Assembly: GCA_947488615.1 (NCBI GenBank)
Contig: CANKZU010000009.1
Coordinates: 80,536-144,535 of the forward strand
Origin: an uncultured Aurantimonas sp.
GTDB lineage: Bacteria > Pseudomonadota > Alphaproteobacteria > Rhizobiales > Rhizobiaceae
Direction of reading: 5' to 3'
Length of the DNA stretch: 64,000 bases
The notes under the pieces are model-generated. The model was given only the letters and a program-made list of their open reading frames with translations, had not been told where the DNA came from and searched no databases. The translations under genes were made by a program, and so were the position numbers. Below are positions 45,484 through 56,039 of this stretch, piece by piece. Numbering within the stretch: the stretch's first letter is position 1; each line of letters starts with the position of its first letter.

Positions 45484-46364
45484 GCCACCTTCCCCAGCAG
45501 GCGCTCCGTCACTTCCCGCGACAGCCGCGCCTTGTCCTCATGGGTCTTCAACAGGCACATCAGCGTTTCATGCACTGTCTCCGGCCGATCGGCGAGATCG
45601 CGCACGTCGAGCCCGACCAGCGCCGCCGCCCAGTCCAGCGTCTCGGCGACACCGGGAACCTTGCGCAGATCCTCCTTGCGGATGCTCTCGACCATCCGCG
45701 CGATCTGCAGCGACAGCGAGGCGCCGGCGCCCTCGACCCGCGCCATGATGATGCGGGCCTCGCGATCGACGTCGGGATAGTCGACATAGTGATAAAGGCA
45801 GCGCCGGCGCAGCGCGTCCGACAGCTCGCGCGTACCGTTCGAGGTCAGCACGACATGCGGGATCGAGACGGCGGTGATGGTGCCGAGCTCGGGGATCGTG
45901 ACCTGGAAGTCCGACAGGAGCTCGAGCAGGAACGCCTCGAATTCCTCGTCAGCGCGGTCGACCTCGTCGATCAACAGGATCGGCGGCTTTTCCCGGCGGA
46001 TCGCGGCGAGGAGCGGGCGCTCCAGGAGATATTTTTCCGAGAATATCTGGTCCTCGATCTCGCCCGTCTTGCCGCCTGCTTCGGCCTGATGCGCCTGGAT
46101 CGCCAGCAATTGCCGCTGGTAGTTCCATTCGTAGAGCGCCGCCGACTGGTCGAGACCCTCGTAGCATTGCAGCCGGATCAACTCGGCCGAATGCACGGCC
46201 GCCAGCGCCTTGGCGACCTCGGTCTTGCCGACGCCGGCCTCGCCTTCCAGAAGCAGCGGGCGCTTCAGAAGGTCCATCAGCGAGATCGCCACCGCCAGTT
46301 CGCCGTCGGCGATGTAGCCCGCCGCGGCGAGGCGCTCGGCGATCTGGTCGCGGGACAGGTTCAT
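45480..46364 (-). CDS. coxD: CoxD-type MoxR AAA+ ATPase
   Basis: 294 residues. Walker A EGEAGVGKTEVAK is near residue 38, Walker B PPILLIDEVDRAD near 128, sensor 1 HVVLTSNGTREL near 170, and an arginine-finger region (RRRCLYHYVDYPD) follows. CoxD is an ATP-dependent chaperone that sulfurates the molybdenum site in the CO dehydrogenase active centre. It lies 87 bases after coxL. Confidence 0.92.
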   Translation of the reverse strand: MNLSRDQIAERLAAAGYIADGELAVAISLMDLLKRPLLLEGEAGVGKTEVAKALAAVHSAELIRLQCYEGLDQSAALYEWNYQRQLLAIQAHQAEAGGKTGEIEDQIFSEKYLLERPLLAAIRREKPPILLIDEVDRADEEFEAFLLELLSDFQVTIPELGTITAVSIPHVVLTSNGTRELSDALRRRCLYHYVDYPDVDREARIIMARVEGAGASLSLQIARMVESIRKEDLRKVPGVAETLDWAAALVGLDVRDLADRPETVHETLMCLLKTHEDKARLSREVTERLLGKVA

Positions 46365-46451
46365 GGCCGGTGCTCCGGTGTCCCCCGCGGCGTCGGCCGC
46401 GCGCCGATCGTGACGCGCGCCGCTGCCTTGTTTTGCCCTCTCACGACAGGC

Positions 46452-48868
46452 TCAACCGAGCGCGCCGAGGTCTTTCGCCGCCTTCCAGTTGCGCCAGAAA
46501 TCATGCGGCATCTGGATATGCGTCGAGCCCAGAAACGAAAAGGCGTCGTTGACGGCGTTGGAGAAGGCCGGCACGCCGCCGACATTCGGACTTTCGCCGA
46601 CGCCCTTGGCGCCGATCGGGTGATGCGGCGAGGGCGTGACCGTGAAATCGGTCTCCCAATGCGGGGTCTCGACGGCGGTCGGCATGAAGAAATCCATGAA
46701 CGAGCCGGTGATGACGTTGCCGGTCTCGTCATAGCGGATTTCCTGGCCCATCGCGATGGCAAAGGCTTCGGTCAGACCGCCATGGACCTGCCCCTCGATG
46801 ATCATCGGATTGATCCGCGTGCCGCAATCGTCCAGTGCGTAGAAGCGGCGGACCTTGTAGACGCCGGTGTCGACGTCGATCTCCATCACGCAGATATAGG
46901 CGCCGAAGGGATAGGTCATGTTGGGCGGGTCGTAATAGCTGACTGCCTCCAGCCCCGGCTCCATGCCCGGCGGCACCGAATTATAGGCCGCCCAGCAGAT
47001 GTCCTTCATCGATATGGTCTTTTCCGGCAGGCCCTTCACCCGGAAACCATCGATGTCCCATTCCAGATCGCCTTCATGGACCTCGAGCTTGTAGGCCGCG
47101 ATCATCTGCGCCTTGGCCTTGATCTTGCGCGCCGCCATGGCGATTGCCGCGCCGGCCACCGGGGTCGAGCGCGAGCCGTAGGTGCCGAGGCCGTAGGGCG
47201 CGGTGTCGGTGTTGCCCTCCTCGACCATGATGTCGTCGGCGGGAATGCCGATTTCCGTCGCGATGATCTGCGCCCAGGTGGTCTCGTGGCCCTGGCCCTG
47301 GCTCTTCGAGCCGACGCGGGCGATGCCGGCGCCGGTCGGATGCATCCGGATCTCGCAGCTGTCGAACATGGCGATGCCGAGGATGTCGCAGTTCTTCGAC
47401 GGGCCGGCGCCGACGATCTCGGTGAAGAAGGACACGCCGAGGCCCATGATCTCGCGCGTCTCGCCGCGCTTGAAGGCCTCGCGCTTCTCAGCCTGCTCCT
47501 GGCGCAGGCCGGCGTAGTCGACCGTCTCCATCATCTTCGTCATGGCGGTCTGGTAGTCGCCGGAATCATATTCCCAGCCGAGCGCCGAATGATAGGGAAA
47601 CTGCTCCGGCTTGATGAAGTTCTTCAGCCGCAGCTCGGCCGGGTCCATGCCGAGCTTCTGGGCAAGAATGTCCATCCCGCGCTCGATGCAATAGGCAGCC
47701 TCCGTCACCCGGAACGAGCAGCGGTAGGCGACGCCCCCCGGCGCCTTGTTGGTGTAGATGCCGTCGACCGCCACATGCGCCGTCGGGAAGTCATACGACC
47801 CGGTGACGATGTTGAAAAAGCCGGCCGGCCATTTGGACGGATCGGCGCAGGCGTCGAAGGCGCCGTGATCGGCGAGGACATGGACGCGAAGCCCGGTGAC
47901 CTTGCCCTCGCTCGTCGCGGCGATCTCCGTGGTCATGTGATAGTCGCGAGCGAACGACGTCGTGGTCAGGTTCTCGATCCGGTCCTCGACCCATTTCACC
48001 GGCTTGCCGGTGACGATCGTAGCGACGGCGGCGCAGATATAGCCCGGATAGGCGCCGACCTTGTTGCCGAAACCGCCGCCGATATCCGGCGCGATCACAT
48101 GGATCTTGTGCTCGGGAATCTTGGCGATCAGCGCCACCACCGTGCGGATGACGTGCGGCGCCTGGAAGGTGCCCCAGATCGACAGCTCGCCGGTGATCTT
48201 GTCGAAGGAGCAGACGCACTGGCAGGTTTCGAGCGGCGATGGATGGGTGCGGTGATAGGAGAGCATCTCCTTGATCGTTACGTCGGCCTTGTCAAAGGCG
48301 GCATCGGTCAGTTCCCGGTCACCGACCGTCCACTCGAAGACGTGGTTGTGGTGCTTGCGCGGTCCGTGCGCGCCCTCGGTCTTGCCGGCCAGGTCCTCGC
48401 GCAGCACCGGCGCGTCGGGCGCCATCGCCGTGAACGGATCGATGACGACGTCGAGTTGCTCATACTCGACCTCGACGGCGTTGATTCCGTCGTCGGCCGC
48501 ATAGCGGTCGGTGGCGACGACGAACGCCACCTCCTGGTTCTGATAGAGCACCTTGCCGTCGGCCAGCACCATCTGCACGTCGCCGGCTAGCGTCGGCATC
48601 CAGGCGAGATTGACGCCCTTGAGATCCTCAGCGGTCAGCACGGCCAGCACGCCCGGCACCTTCAGCGCCGCCTCCGTGTCGATCGAGACGACCCGCGCAT
48701 GCGGATAGGGCGAGCGCACGAAATCGCCGTGCAGCATGCCCGGCAGCTTCAGATCGTCGACGTAATTGCCCCTGCCCTGGGTGAAGCGCACGTCCTCGAC
48801 GCGCTTGCGCTTGCAGCCCATGCCTTCGAGCTTGGCTTCGCGTTGTTCCCGCGTGGGTGTCATGTCGT

Positions 48869-48872
<4 letters not shown>
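46452..48872 (-). CDS. coxL: Form I aerobic CO dehydrogenase large subunit
   Basis: 806 residues from ATG 48872, which overlaps the coxS stop (ATGA); a longer upstream frame is a shadow of coxS. The active-site loop AYRCSFR (47709-47729, Cys385) is the signature of true form I CO dehydrogenase; form II proteins carry AYRGAGR instead. The molybdopterin region includes [11 protein letters not shown] near 268 and the late [10 protein letters not shown] with the catalytic glutamate. Length matches Oligotropha CoxL (about 809). It oxidises CO to CO2 and passes electrons to CoxS. Confidence 0.96.
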
Positions 48873-49369
<497 letters not shown>

Positions 49370-49380
49370 GGTTTTCCCCC

Positions 49381-50244
49381 TCAGCCGGCGCGGCCGGCGG
49401 CGCGGGTCAGCGCGCGCGCGACCATGATGCCGCCGACATGTGTCCTGTATTCGACCGGACCGCGCGTATCGGCGGCCGGCGACATGATCGCCTCGGCGGC
49501 GGCGGCGGCCTTCTTCAGCGTCGCGTCATCAAGGTTGGTGCCGATGACGATCTCGGCCGCCTCGTCGGCGAGCAACGGCGTGTCGGACAGATTGGTCAGC
49601 CCGATCGCGCAGGTCGCCACCGTGCCGCCGTCCATCGTCAGCATGACGGCGGAGGCCGCCGTCGCGTAGTCGCCGACCTTGCGCTTCAGCTTCTCATAGG
49701 CGTAGCCGTGGCCCTTTGTCGGCGCCGGAATGGCGATCGCCGTCACGATCTCGCCCGGCTCCAGCGCGGTTACATAGGCGCCCTGATAAAATTCCGCCGC
49801 CGCGACCTCGCGGGTCCCATCCGGCCCTTCGATCCGGTAGCGCGCGCCCAGCGTCATCATCAGCGCCGGCATGTCGTTGCCCGGATCGCCATTCGCCACA
49901 TTGCCGCCGATCGTGCCGCGATAGCGCACCTGCGGGTCGGCGATCAAAAGCGCCGTCTCACGAAGGATCGGCAGCGACGCAGCGATGGTTTCGTCGGCGA
50001 GCAGCTCGTGCTGGGTCGTCATCGCGCCGATCACCACCGTATCGCCTTCGCGGCGAATACCCTTTAGGGCGGCGATGCCGTGCAGGTCGACGAGATGCTC
50101 GGGCGCCGCGAGCCGCAGCTTCATCATCGGGATCAGGCTGTGGCCGCCGGCAAGAAGATTCGCGTCTTCGCCCAGCGAAGCCATGAGCTTGACCGCTTCG
50201 GCGACGGTCGCTGGCCTGTGATAGTCGAACTGACCGGTTATCAT
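49381..50244 (-). CDS. coxM: CO dehydrogenase medium FAD-binding subunit
   Basis: 287 residues from ATG 50244, preceded by AAGGGGGG; this matches the known CoxM length better than the upstream ATG at 50283. FAD-binding motifs are [13 protein letters not shown] near 32 and [14 protein letters not shown] near 109. It passes electrons from CoxS to the respiratory chain. It is the first structural gene of the coxMSL set. Confidence 0.94.
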   Translation of the reverse strand: MITGQFDYHRPATVAEAVKLMASLGEDANLLAGGHSLIPMMKLRLAAPEHLVDLHGIAALKGIRREGDTVVIGAMTTQHELLADETIAASLPILRETALLIADPQVRYRGTIGGNVANGDPGNDMPALMMTLGARYRIEGPDGTREVAAAEFYQGAYVTALEPGEIVTAIAIPAPTKGHGYAYEKLKRKVGDYATAASAVMLTMDGGTVATCAIGLTNLSDTPLLADEAAEIVIGTNLDDATLKKAAAAAEAIMSPAADTRGPVEYRTHVGGIMVARALTRAAGRAG

Positions 50245-50398
50245 CGTTCCCCCCTTGTCCTTTTTCGCGATAGGCGCGGACATTTGGGGCGAGGCTGTTC
50301 CGCGGTTCGCGCGTCGGCAAGACGGCCGGCCTCAACGCGTCACGAACGCCCGGATTGCGCACGAAACGCGGCATTCGGCGCATGAACCGCGTCAGTCT

Positions 50399-51601
50399 TT
50401 ATGACCTATTGCCGGCTTGCTGCGGTCGGGCGCCGTGCCGGGCGAGGCCGAGACGGGTCTTCAGTTCCGCGATCCTGGCCCGGCTCACCGGCACCTGATG
50501 CGGCGCCAGTCCGTCGAGTTCGACGATGCCGCCATCGCCCGCCCGGCGCACCAAGGTCACATGCGGAATCGCCACGATGTGGCTGCGATGCACCCGCAGG
50601 AACTGGGCCGGGTCGAGCCGCGCCTCGGTCGTGGAAATCGACCACGGGCACATCCGCTCGCGGGTGCCGTCATGCACTAGCGTATAATGCGCGTCGGCCT
50701 TCACGCCGCGAACCTCGGCCACTTCGATGAAATGGGTGCCGTCCGGCCCCTCGACCGGCAGCCGCGTCACCGGCGACGACGATAACCGCCGCGCGTCGTC
50801 CGGCGGATGTGCGGCGCCCGCGCCGAGGGCGTCGGCGGCAAATGCCGCGTCGCTGAAACCCGCCGGAGCAAAGGCATGGACCCCGCGCTGGCGCGGTTCC
50901 GGCACCAGCAGCAGCAGGAAGCCCGCGGCGATGACGAAACACAGCAGCGCGACAATCAGCGCCAGCACGTCGGTCGAGGCGACCAAGCCCCCGGGGTCGG
51001 CGCCGTCCAGGGAAGCGAGCGGCTGCAATCGCATCCCGTACATCGCCGTATAGTGCATGCCGGAGACGGCGAGGCCGACGGCGACGGCACTCAGCGCTAG
51101 CCGCCGGCCATCATGCCGCGCGATGAGGATCCGCAAGCCGCCATAGGCCGTGCCAACCGCGATAAGCGCCGCAAAAGCGACCATGACGGAGTCATGCTCG
51201 ATGGCAAAATCGCCCGCCAGACCGTGAATCCCGACATAGTGCATCGAGACGATACCAGCGCCGAGCAACAGCGCCGAGGCGACGACGCGCCCTTCGGACG
51301 GCTCGCCAACGCTGACGAAGAACAGCGAGACGCCGACGACCAGCGCGCAGATCAGAAACGAGACGATCGTCGGCAGGACGAGATAGCCGGCGGCCTGCGG
51401 AAGCGGCGCGGCCAGCATGCCGATGAAATGCATGGTCCAGATGCTGACGGCGATGAACACGGTCGCGCCGCCCAGCAGCAGCCGGCGGGTCAGCCCCGGC
51501 GCGCCGCGGACCCGGGCCGCGAGGCTAAAGCCGGTGTATCCGCCCAAAATCGCAACAGCCAGCGAAAGGGTGACCAGATAGGGATTGTGCCCATCGAACA
51601 T
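50399..51601 (-). CDS. coxC: CoxC-like MHYT sensor with LytTR DNA-binding domain
   Basis: 400 residues. Seven hydrophobic segments carry three MHYT-type repeats (WTMHFIGMLA near 57, VSMHYVGIHG near 118, SGMHYTAMYG near 183), proposed to hold copper and sense a gas such as CO or O2. The C-terminal LytTR domain from about 285 (ADAHYTLVHDG, then RVHRSHIVAIPHV) should bind DNA. It lies 154 bases upstream of coxM, as in the Oligotropha cox cluster, and probably controls CO-dependent expression from the membrane. Confidence 0.9.
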   Translation of the reverse strand: MFDGHNPYLVTLSLAVAILGGYTGFSLAARVRGAPGLTRRLLLGGATVFIAVSIWTMHFIGMLAAPLPQAAGYLVLPTIVSFLICALVVGVSLFFVSVGEPSEGRVVASALLLGAGIVSMHYVGIHGLAGDFAIEHDSVMVAFAALIAVGTAYGGLRILIARHDGRRLALSAVAVGLAVSGMHYTAMYGMRLQPLASLDGADPGGLVASTDVLALIVALLCFVIAAGFLLLLVPEPRQRGVHAFAPAGFSDAAFAADALGAGAAHPPDDARRLSSSPVTRLPVEGPDGTHFIEVAEVRGVKADAHYTLVHDGTRERMCPWSISTTEARLDPAQFLRVHRSHIVAIPHVTLVRRAGDGGIVELDGLAPHQVPVSRARIAELKTRLGLARHGARPQQAGNRS

Positions 51602-51854
51602 CTTGATACCGGAACGCGCCGGTTTCCTCCCGGGCGCGCCTTCTCCTCGCGGGGAAGTCTATAATCGCAGGGGCGGCAATGACAACGTGCCGATGCCGCC
51701 GTTTCGGCCGCGACCATCGATCGAGCCAGCAGCTCTCGACTGACCGGCGTCAGGCGGGCCTTCTGCGGAATGTTCATCCGATTCCCCGAGGTTCCTCAAG
51801 CGTCGCAACCTCAGCGTCCTCGGTTCGAAGCGGACGCCTATAGAAAGCTCACAG

Positions 51855-52712
51855 CTAGCCCAAGCGGGCCAACATGGACCGGGATTCGTCGCCTCGGGCG
51901 ACCGCCTCCAGGAAGTGCCGGAAGATGGGGTCGAATGAGTCCGGCGTTTGCCGGAAGGGCGCGTGGCCAGCACCGTCGAGGACATGGCATCGGCCTTCCC
52001 AGCACGTCGGGCAAGACAAGCTCTCCAGATAGCTCAGTTCGGTGAACGGTTCTTGCGATCCGTTGACGATGGCGACGGGTACGGATGCGTGTTCGACGAC
52101 GACTTTCTGATCCGCCCAGTCGCCGCTCATCATGCTCCTGGCCAGAAGCGGCCGCACGCGCTCGTCGGTCCGGGCGATCATGCGTTCCATTTCCAGATCG
52201 CTTGTGTCTCCCAGGCAGACACGGGCAAATCGTTTGATTTCACGCGGCGTCAAACAGCTCTTGGTCAGGAGATAAATGTCGCGTCGCAATTGATAACCGC
52301 GCATTACTCCGAGTATTCCGCGCGCGATCGGGGGTGTGCCGACGATCATCACGCCGGCAATCCCGCGATGGCGATGCAGCATTTCCAGCGCGACATGGCC
52401 TCCAAACGACCATCCGAATACAGCCGCATGCTGGATTCCGAGGGCATGAAGGAGGTCTAGGGCGACGTCTGCATACCCGGATACCGAATAGGTCCGCGCT
52501 GGGTCGCGCGCATCGCTCGACCCGCCGTGTCCGGGAAGATCGAAGGCGATCATTCGGTAGATATCCGCCTCCGGACTCTCGATCTGCCGGCGGAAGACCT
52601 CCTTGCAGCTCGAGTTACCGTGCACGAACAGAACAGGGAGACCCTTGCCGGAGGTCGCGACGACAGAAATATCGCCGTGGGTCGTTTGGACCGTTTCATA
52701 CGCAACCGACAT
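51855..52712 (-). CDS. Alpha/beta hydrolase
   Basis: 285 residues from ATG 52712; an ATG at 52730 is the alternative. It shows VLFVHGNSSCKEVF near 28, the nucleophile elbow FGWSFGGHVAL near 98, and the late acid/histidine pair (NGSQEPF, GAGHAPF near 255). This looks like an ester or epoxide/lactone hydrolase fold. Substrate is unknown. It is divergent from the AT-rich methyltransferase gene and 253 bases upstream of coxC. Confidence 0.85.
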   Translation of the reverse strand: MSVAYETVQTTHGDISVVATSGKGLPVLFVHGNSSCKEVFRRQIESPEADIYRMIAFDLPGHGGSSDARDPARTYSVSGYADVALDLLHALGIQHAAVFGWSFGGHVALEMLHRHRGIAGVMIVGTPPIARGILGVMRGYQLRRDIYLLTKSCLTPREIKRFARVCLGDTSDLEMERMIARTDERVRPLLARSMMSGDWADQKVVVEHASVPVAIVNGSQEPFTELSYLESLSCPTCWEGRCHVLDGAGHAPFRQTPDSFDPIFRHFLEAVARGDESRSMLARLG

Positions 52713-52730
52713 TCGCTCGCACCGCGTCAA

Positions 52731-52939
52731 GACGCAACAATACGCATCAGGAGCTGATATTTATACGACGCAAGAGTTTACGTTGGATTGATGTCGGCTA
52801 TTTTCCCGGACGTGACGGCACCATTTGGTGGCAATGACGCTGCTGACGTCTTTTGCAAATCGCAGCATGCAAATTCTGATTGCATTCTGCGAGAGGCTCC
52901 GCGATCATCTACCTGGCATCACCGGTTCAAAAAATATTT
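52731..52939. promoter_or_regulatory. AT-rich divergent intergenic region
   Basis: This gap between the hydrolase and the methyltransferase is much richer in A and T than the chromosome around it (for example AAAAAATATTTATG next to the methyltransferase start). It probably holds promoters for both directions; no defined site is recognised. Confidence 0.4.
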
Positions 52940-53524
52940 ATGTTGGCAGCCATGCTGAACGATTTTATTTTATCAATATCCAGTGTTTCACTATTTTTAT
53001 GCTTTTCTTGGGCAGTTAAAAATCATTTCGCCGGAATGTCGATCCCACCCGGCATGAAAATTATCATGGCGATGTCGACCCTTGGATTGGTGATATTCAT
53101 CACCACACTTTTGTATTCGACGCCATCTGCGTGGCTAACTCCAATAGCTTTATTAATACAGATTTTGTCGTTTCTAATTTTTATATGGAGCTTGCGATCA
53201 TCGGTCGCCCATCAGCAATTCCTCGCTTTTAGCGATGAAGATCCGCTTTGCTTGATCGAACACGGTGTTTATGGTTATATTCGTCATCCGTTTTATACTT
53301 CATATATATTATTTTGGCTGGGGTGCTTCGTGGGAGCGCCCGCCTTGGCGACTCTCTTAAGTTTGATCATCCTAACGGCATTGTATGTAACCGCCGCGCG
53401 TAAAGAGGAAGCCAGTTTTCTCAGAACCAGCTTTGCTGAGCCCTACGCCAGATATCAATCTCGCGTCGGCATGTTTATCCCAAAATTGGGACTACTCCCC
53501 GCAATGCGAAAAGATCCACAGTGA
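52940..53524 (+). CDS. Isoprenylcysteine methyltransferase-like (ICMT/PEMT) membrane protein
   Basis: 194 residues from ATG 52940; ATG 52952 and an upstream ATG at 52880 are alternatives. Four to five hydrophobic segments are followed by the ICMT-type C-terminal core GVYGYIRHPFYTSY near 132 and the SAM-pocket part EEASFLRTSFAEPYARYQ near 165. Bacterial members methylate lipids or small substrates in the membrane. Codon use is clearly more AT-rich than in neighbouring genes, a sign of recent acquisition. Confidence 0.8.
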   Translation: MLAAMLNDFILSISSVSLFLCFSWAVKNHFAGMSIPPGMKIIMAMSTLGLVIFITTLLYSTPSAWLTPIALLIQILSFLIFIWSLRSSVAHQQFLAFSDEDPLCLIEHGVYGYIRHPFYTSYILFWLGCFVGAPALATLLSLIILTALYVTAARKEEASFLRTSFAEPYARYQSRVGMFIPKLGLLPAMRKDPQ

Positions 53525-53578
53525 GAATCCTTGCGTCAGCGTGGTGATTGCCGAACCTTTCTCGTCAGTGAGCAGCCG

Positions 53579-53833
53579 TCAGTTGGCGAGCCCCACAACC
53601 ATCGCGCCGAGAGCGACGAGGTGGATCAGAATGATCGCCCGATCGTTCCACAGCACGCCGACCGCGAACCAGCCGATGAGCCCGGCCAGAAACAGATAGA
53701 TATTCCACGGCGTCCACCCGAAGGCTGTCGCGGTATAGCCCATGACCTGGATGATCGACGCCACCCATTTGATCGCGAAGGCGATCTGGCCGGTGTCACG
53801 CGATGCCGGTTGTGCGACGGCGTCAGACAGCAC
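53579..53833 (-). CDS. Small two-to-three helix membrane protein
   Basis: 84 residues. Hydrophobic segments are WVASIIQVMGYTATAFGW, YLFLAGLIGWFAVGVLW and LIHLVALGAMVVGL. Proteins like this in alphaproteobacteria carry only a DUF label (possibly DUF6552, from memory). The start lies 11 bases inside the reductase gene, so the two are coupled. Function unknown. Confidence 0.7.
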   Translation of the reverse strand: MLSDAVAQPASRDTGQIAFAIKWVASIIQVMGYTATAFGWTPWNIYLFLAGLIGWFAVGVLWNDRAIILIHLVALGAMVVGLAN

Positions 53834-54524
53834 GGGTCAATCCGCCATCGACGCGAATGTTCTGACCGGTCATGTAGGCGGCGTCCTCGGAAGCGAGATA
53901 GGCGATCAGCGACGAGACCTCGCCGGCCTTGCCGTAGCGGCCCATGGGAATGCGGGCGCGGCGGTCCTCGGTCTCGGGCAGGCTGTCGATAAAGCCGGGC
54001 AGGACGTTGTTCATCCGCACATTGTCTGCGGCGTATTTGTCGGCAAACAGCTTGGTGAAGGCGGCAAGCCCCGCCCGGAAGACTCCCGAGGTCGGAAACA
54101 GCGGGTCCGGCTCGAAGGCGGCGAAGGTCGAGATGTTGACGATCGAACCGCCGCCCTGCGCCACCATGATCGGCGCGACGAAACGGGTCGGGCGCACGAC
54201 ATTGAGCAGATAGACCTCCATGCCGGCGTGCCAGTCCTCGTCACTGATCTCCAGCACCGGCCCCTTCGGCCCGTGTCCGGCCGAATTGACCAGCACATCC
54301 ACCCGGCCCCAGCAGTCCATCGCCAGATCGACGAGCCGTTGCAGATCGGCGACCGACCGGTTCGAACCGGTGACGCCGACGCCGCCGAGTTCGCCGGCCA
54401 GCGCCTCACCCTTGCCCGAGGACGACAGGATTGCGACCTTGTAGCCTTCGGCTGCCAGGCGCTTTGCCGCGTGGGCGCCCATGCCGCTGCCGCCGGCTGT
54501 GACGAGGGCTACTTTCGAGGTCAT
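53823..54524 (-). CDS. Short-chain dehydrogenase/reductase-type protein lacking the usual YxxxK
   Basis: 233 residues. The Rossmann motif VTAGGSGMGAHAA is near residue 8, NSAGHGPKG near 84 replaces NAG, and the strand serine is in GGSIVNIST near 132. Where SDRs have YxxxK, this protein reads SGVFR, so Tyr and Lys are both missing. The fold is intact and the C-terminus has the usual MTGQNIRVDGG. It may be a noncatalytic binder or use another mechanism. It is divergent from a LysR-type gene. Confidence 0.8.
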   Translation of the reverse strand: MTSKVALVTAGGSGMGAHAAKRLAAEGYKVAILSSSGKGEALAGELGGVGVTGSNRSVADLQRLVDLAMDCWGRVDVLVNSAGHGPKGPVLEISDEDWHAGMEVYLLNVVRPTRFVAPIMVAQGGGSIVNISTFAAFEPDPLFPTSGVFRAGLAAFTKLFADKYAADNVRMNNVLPGFIDSLPETEDRRARIPMGRYGKAGEVSSLIAYLASEDAAYMTGQNIRVDGGLTRAV

Positions 54525-54606
54525 GACCGTTCTCCGTTGTCTCTATCCGGCGCCAGAATGGACCTCCAGCGGGGGCTTGACCAATCATGTCTCGTCGCGC
54601 AAGACT

Positions 54607-54619
54607 GTAGAAATTCTAC
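54607..54619. promoter_or_regulatory. Candidate LysR-type operator
   Basis: GTAGAA and TTCTAC form a perfect palindrome around one central base, 22 bases upstream of the regulator start and 82 bases upstream of the divergent reductase start. LysR-type regulators bind T-N11-A sites of this kind. Confidence 0.5.
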
Positions 54620-54641
54620 TGCCTGAACAGGGACGCACCCG

Positions 54642-55532
54642 GTGCGAACGCCGAATCTGAATGCGTTGCGGATGTTCGACGCCGCCGCGCGACATCTGAA
54701 CTTCCGGCTTGCGGCGGAGGAACTGAACCTGACGCAAGGGGCCGTGGCGCAGCAGGTGCGCCGGCTCGAGGCCGATCTCGGGCAGGTGCTGTTCCTGCGC
54801 AAAGCACGCGGCCTCGCGCTGACCGACATCGGGCGGAGCTACCACGCGCCGGTGCATCGGGCTCTCGCAATCATCGATGACGCTACCGGGAAGCTGCGGC
54901 CGGAGACCGCCCGCATCACGCTGAGCGTCACGCCCTCCTTCGCGGCGAAATGGCTGGTGCCGCGACTGAGCCGCTTCGAAAAGGCCCACCCGGAGATCGA
55001 TCTGCGGACCGTCGCCAGCGAACGGATCGCCGATTTCCAGCCCGACGGCGTCGACATCGCCATCCGCCACGGGCATCCGCCGTTCGAACGCGGCACGCAC
55101 AGCACGCTTCTCGCCCCGCTCGATCTCTGCGCGGTCTGCAGCCCCGGATACGCGGAGTCAGCCGCGCCGATCGACCGGTTCGAGGATTTTACCCCGCACC
55201 GGCTGATCCAGGACAGCCATATCTTCTGGGAAACGCTGTTCGAGCGGTGCGGGACGACGGCCCGCCATCGCATCATGCAATTCAATCAGACAGCGCTCGC
55301 CATGGACGCGGCGGCGAACGGACAGGGCGTCGCGCTGGCGCCGCGCCTGCTTCTGGCGGGCGAGATCGCCAGGGGCCGACTGGTCATGCTGTGGCGGGAC
55401 GAAAGCGAAGATCAAAGCGGCTACCACATCGTCCACCCGATCGCGGCGAAACCGAACCCCGCCAGGGACGCCGTGGTCGCGTGGATCCTGTTTGAGGCCG
55501 ACGGAACCGGCGACGGACATCCATCGCGATAG
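54642..55532 (+). CDS. LysR-family regulator, GcvA type
   Basis: 296 residues from a GTG at 54642. The winged helix is at about residues 5-60 (NALRMFDAAARHLNFRLAA, then LTQGAVAQQVRRLEADLG). A LysR effector domain follows, with the typical GcvA-like DIAIRHGHPPFERG near 125. Direct divergence from the reductase gene suggests that it controls that gene and itself. Confidence 0.92.
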   Translation: MRTPNLNALRMFDAAARHLNFRLAAEELNLTQGAVAQQVRRLEADLGQVLFLRKARGLALTDIGRSYHAPVHRALAIIDDATGKLRPETARITLSVTPSFAAKWLVPRLSRFEKAHPEIDLRTVASERIADFQPDGVDIAIRHGHPPFERGTHSTLLAPLDLCAVCSPGYAESAAPIDRFEDFTPHRLIQDSHIFWETLFERCGTTARHRIMQFNQTALAMDAAANGQGVALAPRLLLAGEIARGRLVMLWRDESEDQSGYHIVHPIAAKPNPARDAVVAWILFEADGTGDGHPSR

Positions 55533-55557
55533 ATCGACCTCGCGCCGCGATTCTCCG

Positions 55558-55911
55558 TCACTCGCCGAGGGCGCGGCGGCGCTCCTCGAAATCGTCCTTC
55601 TCGATCTCGCCGCGCGCATAGCGCTCCTTGAGGATATCGTGCGGCGAGCGTCCGCCCTGTTGATTGGTTGCCTGCATCGCAGGCCAGGCTCCGCCGCCGA
55701 GCCAGCGCACCAGCAGGACGATGAGGCCGATCACGATGGTCAGGAACGCGATCATGAAGAAGGGACCGAAGATCATGCCGTACCAGCCTCCATCCCAGCC
55801 CATATGCGGGCCATAGGCGTATCGATAGGGTTCCGTCTGCTGCGCCAGGGCCATGCCCGGCAGTAGGGCGACGGCCGCGACCGCCGCCGGAATGAGTCTG
55901 TGCCTGCTCAT
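55558..55911 (-). CDS. SHOCT-domain membrane protein
   Basis: 117 residues from ATG 55911. A signal peptide or first helix (LIPAAVAAVALLPGMALAQ) is followed by a membrane helix (MIAFLTIVIGLIVLLVRWL near 53). The short C-terminal SHOCT domain (HDILKERYARGEIEKDDFEE) ends the protein. SHOCT proteins often take part in oligomer formation; the role here is unknown. The open frame extending to 56628 is a shadow of the next gene. Confidence 0.83.
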   Translation of the reverse strand: MSRHRLIPAAVAAVALLPGMALAQQTEPYRYAYGPHMGWDGGWYGMIFGPFFMIAFLTIVIGLIVLLVRWLGGGAWPAMQATNQQGGRSPHDILKERYARGEIEKDDFEERRRALGE

Positions 55912-56039
55912 TGTGTTGCTCCGTGGTTTCCGGCTCGGGCTGTGCGCACACGCGCGCTCCGCCTTGCCAATCCGCAAACCATGAAACCTTCCAGAAACCG
56001 CCGCCTTGATGCGGATCAAACCGGGCGCGAGCGCGGGCC

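Noticed and set aside
45540..48590. A 1016-codon plus-strand open frame
   Set aside because: Antisense shadow of coxD and coxL; low-complexity His/Arg/Asp composition and no motif.
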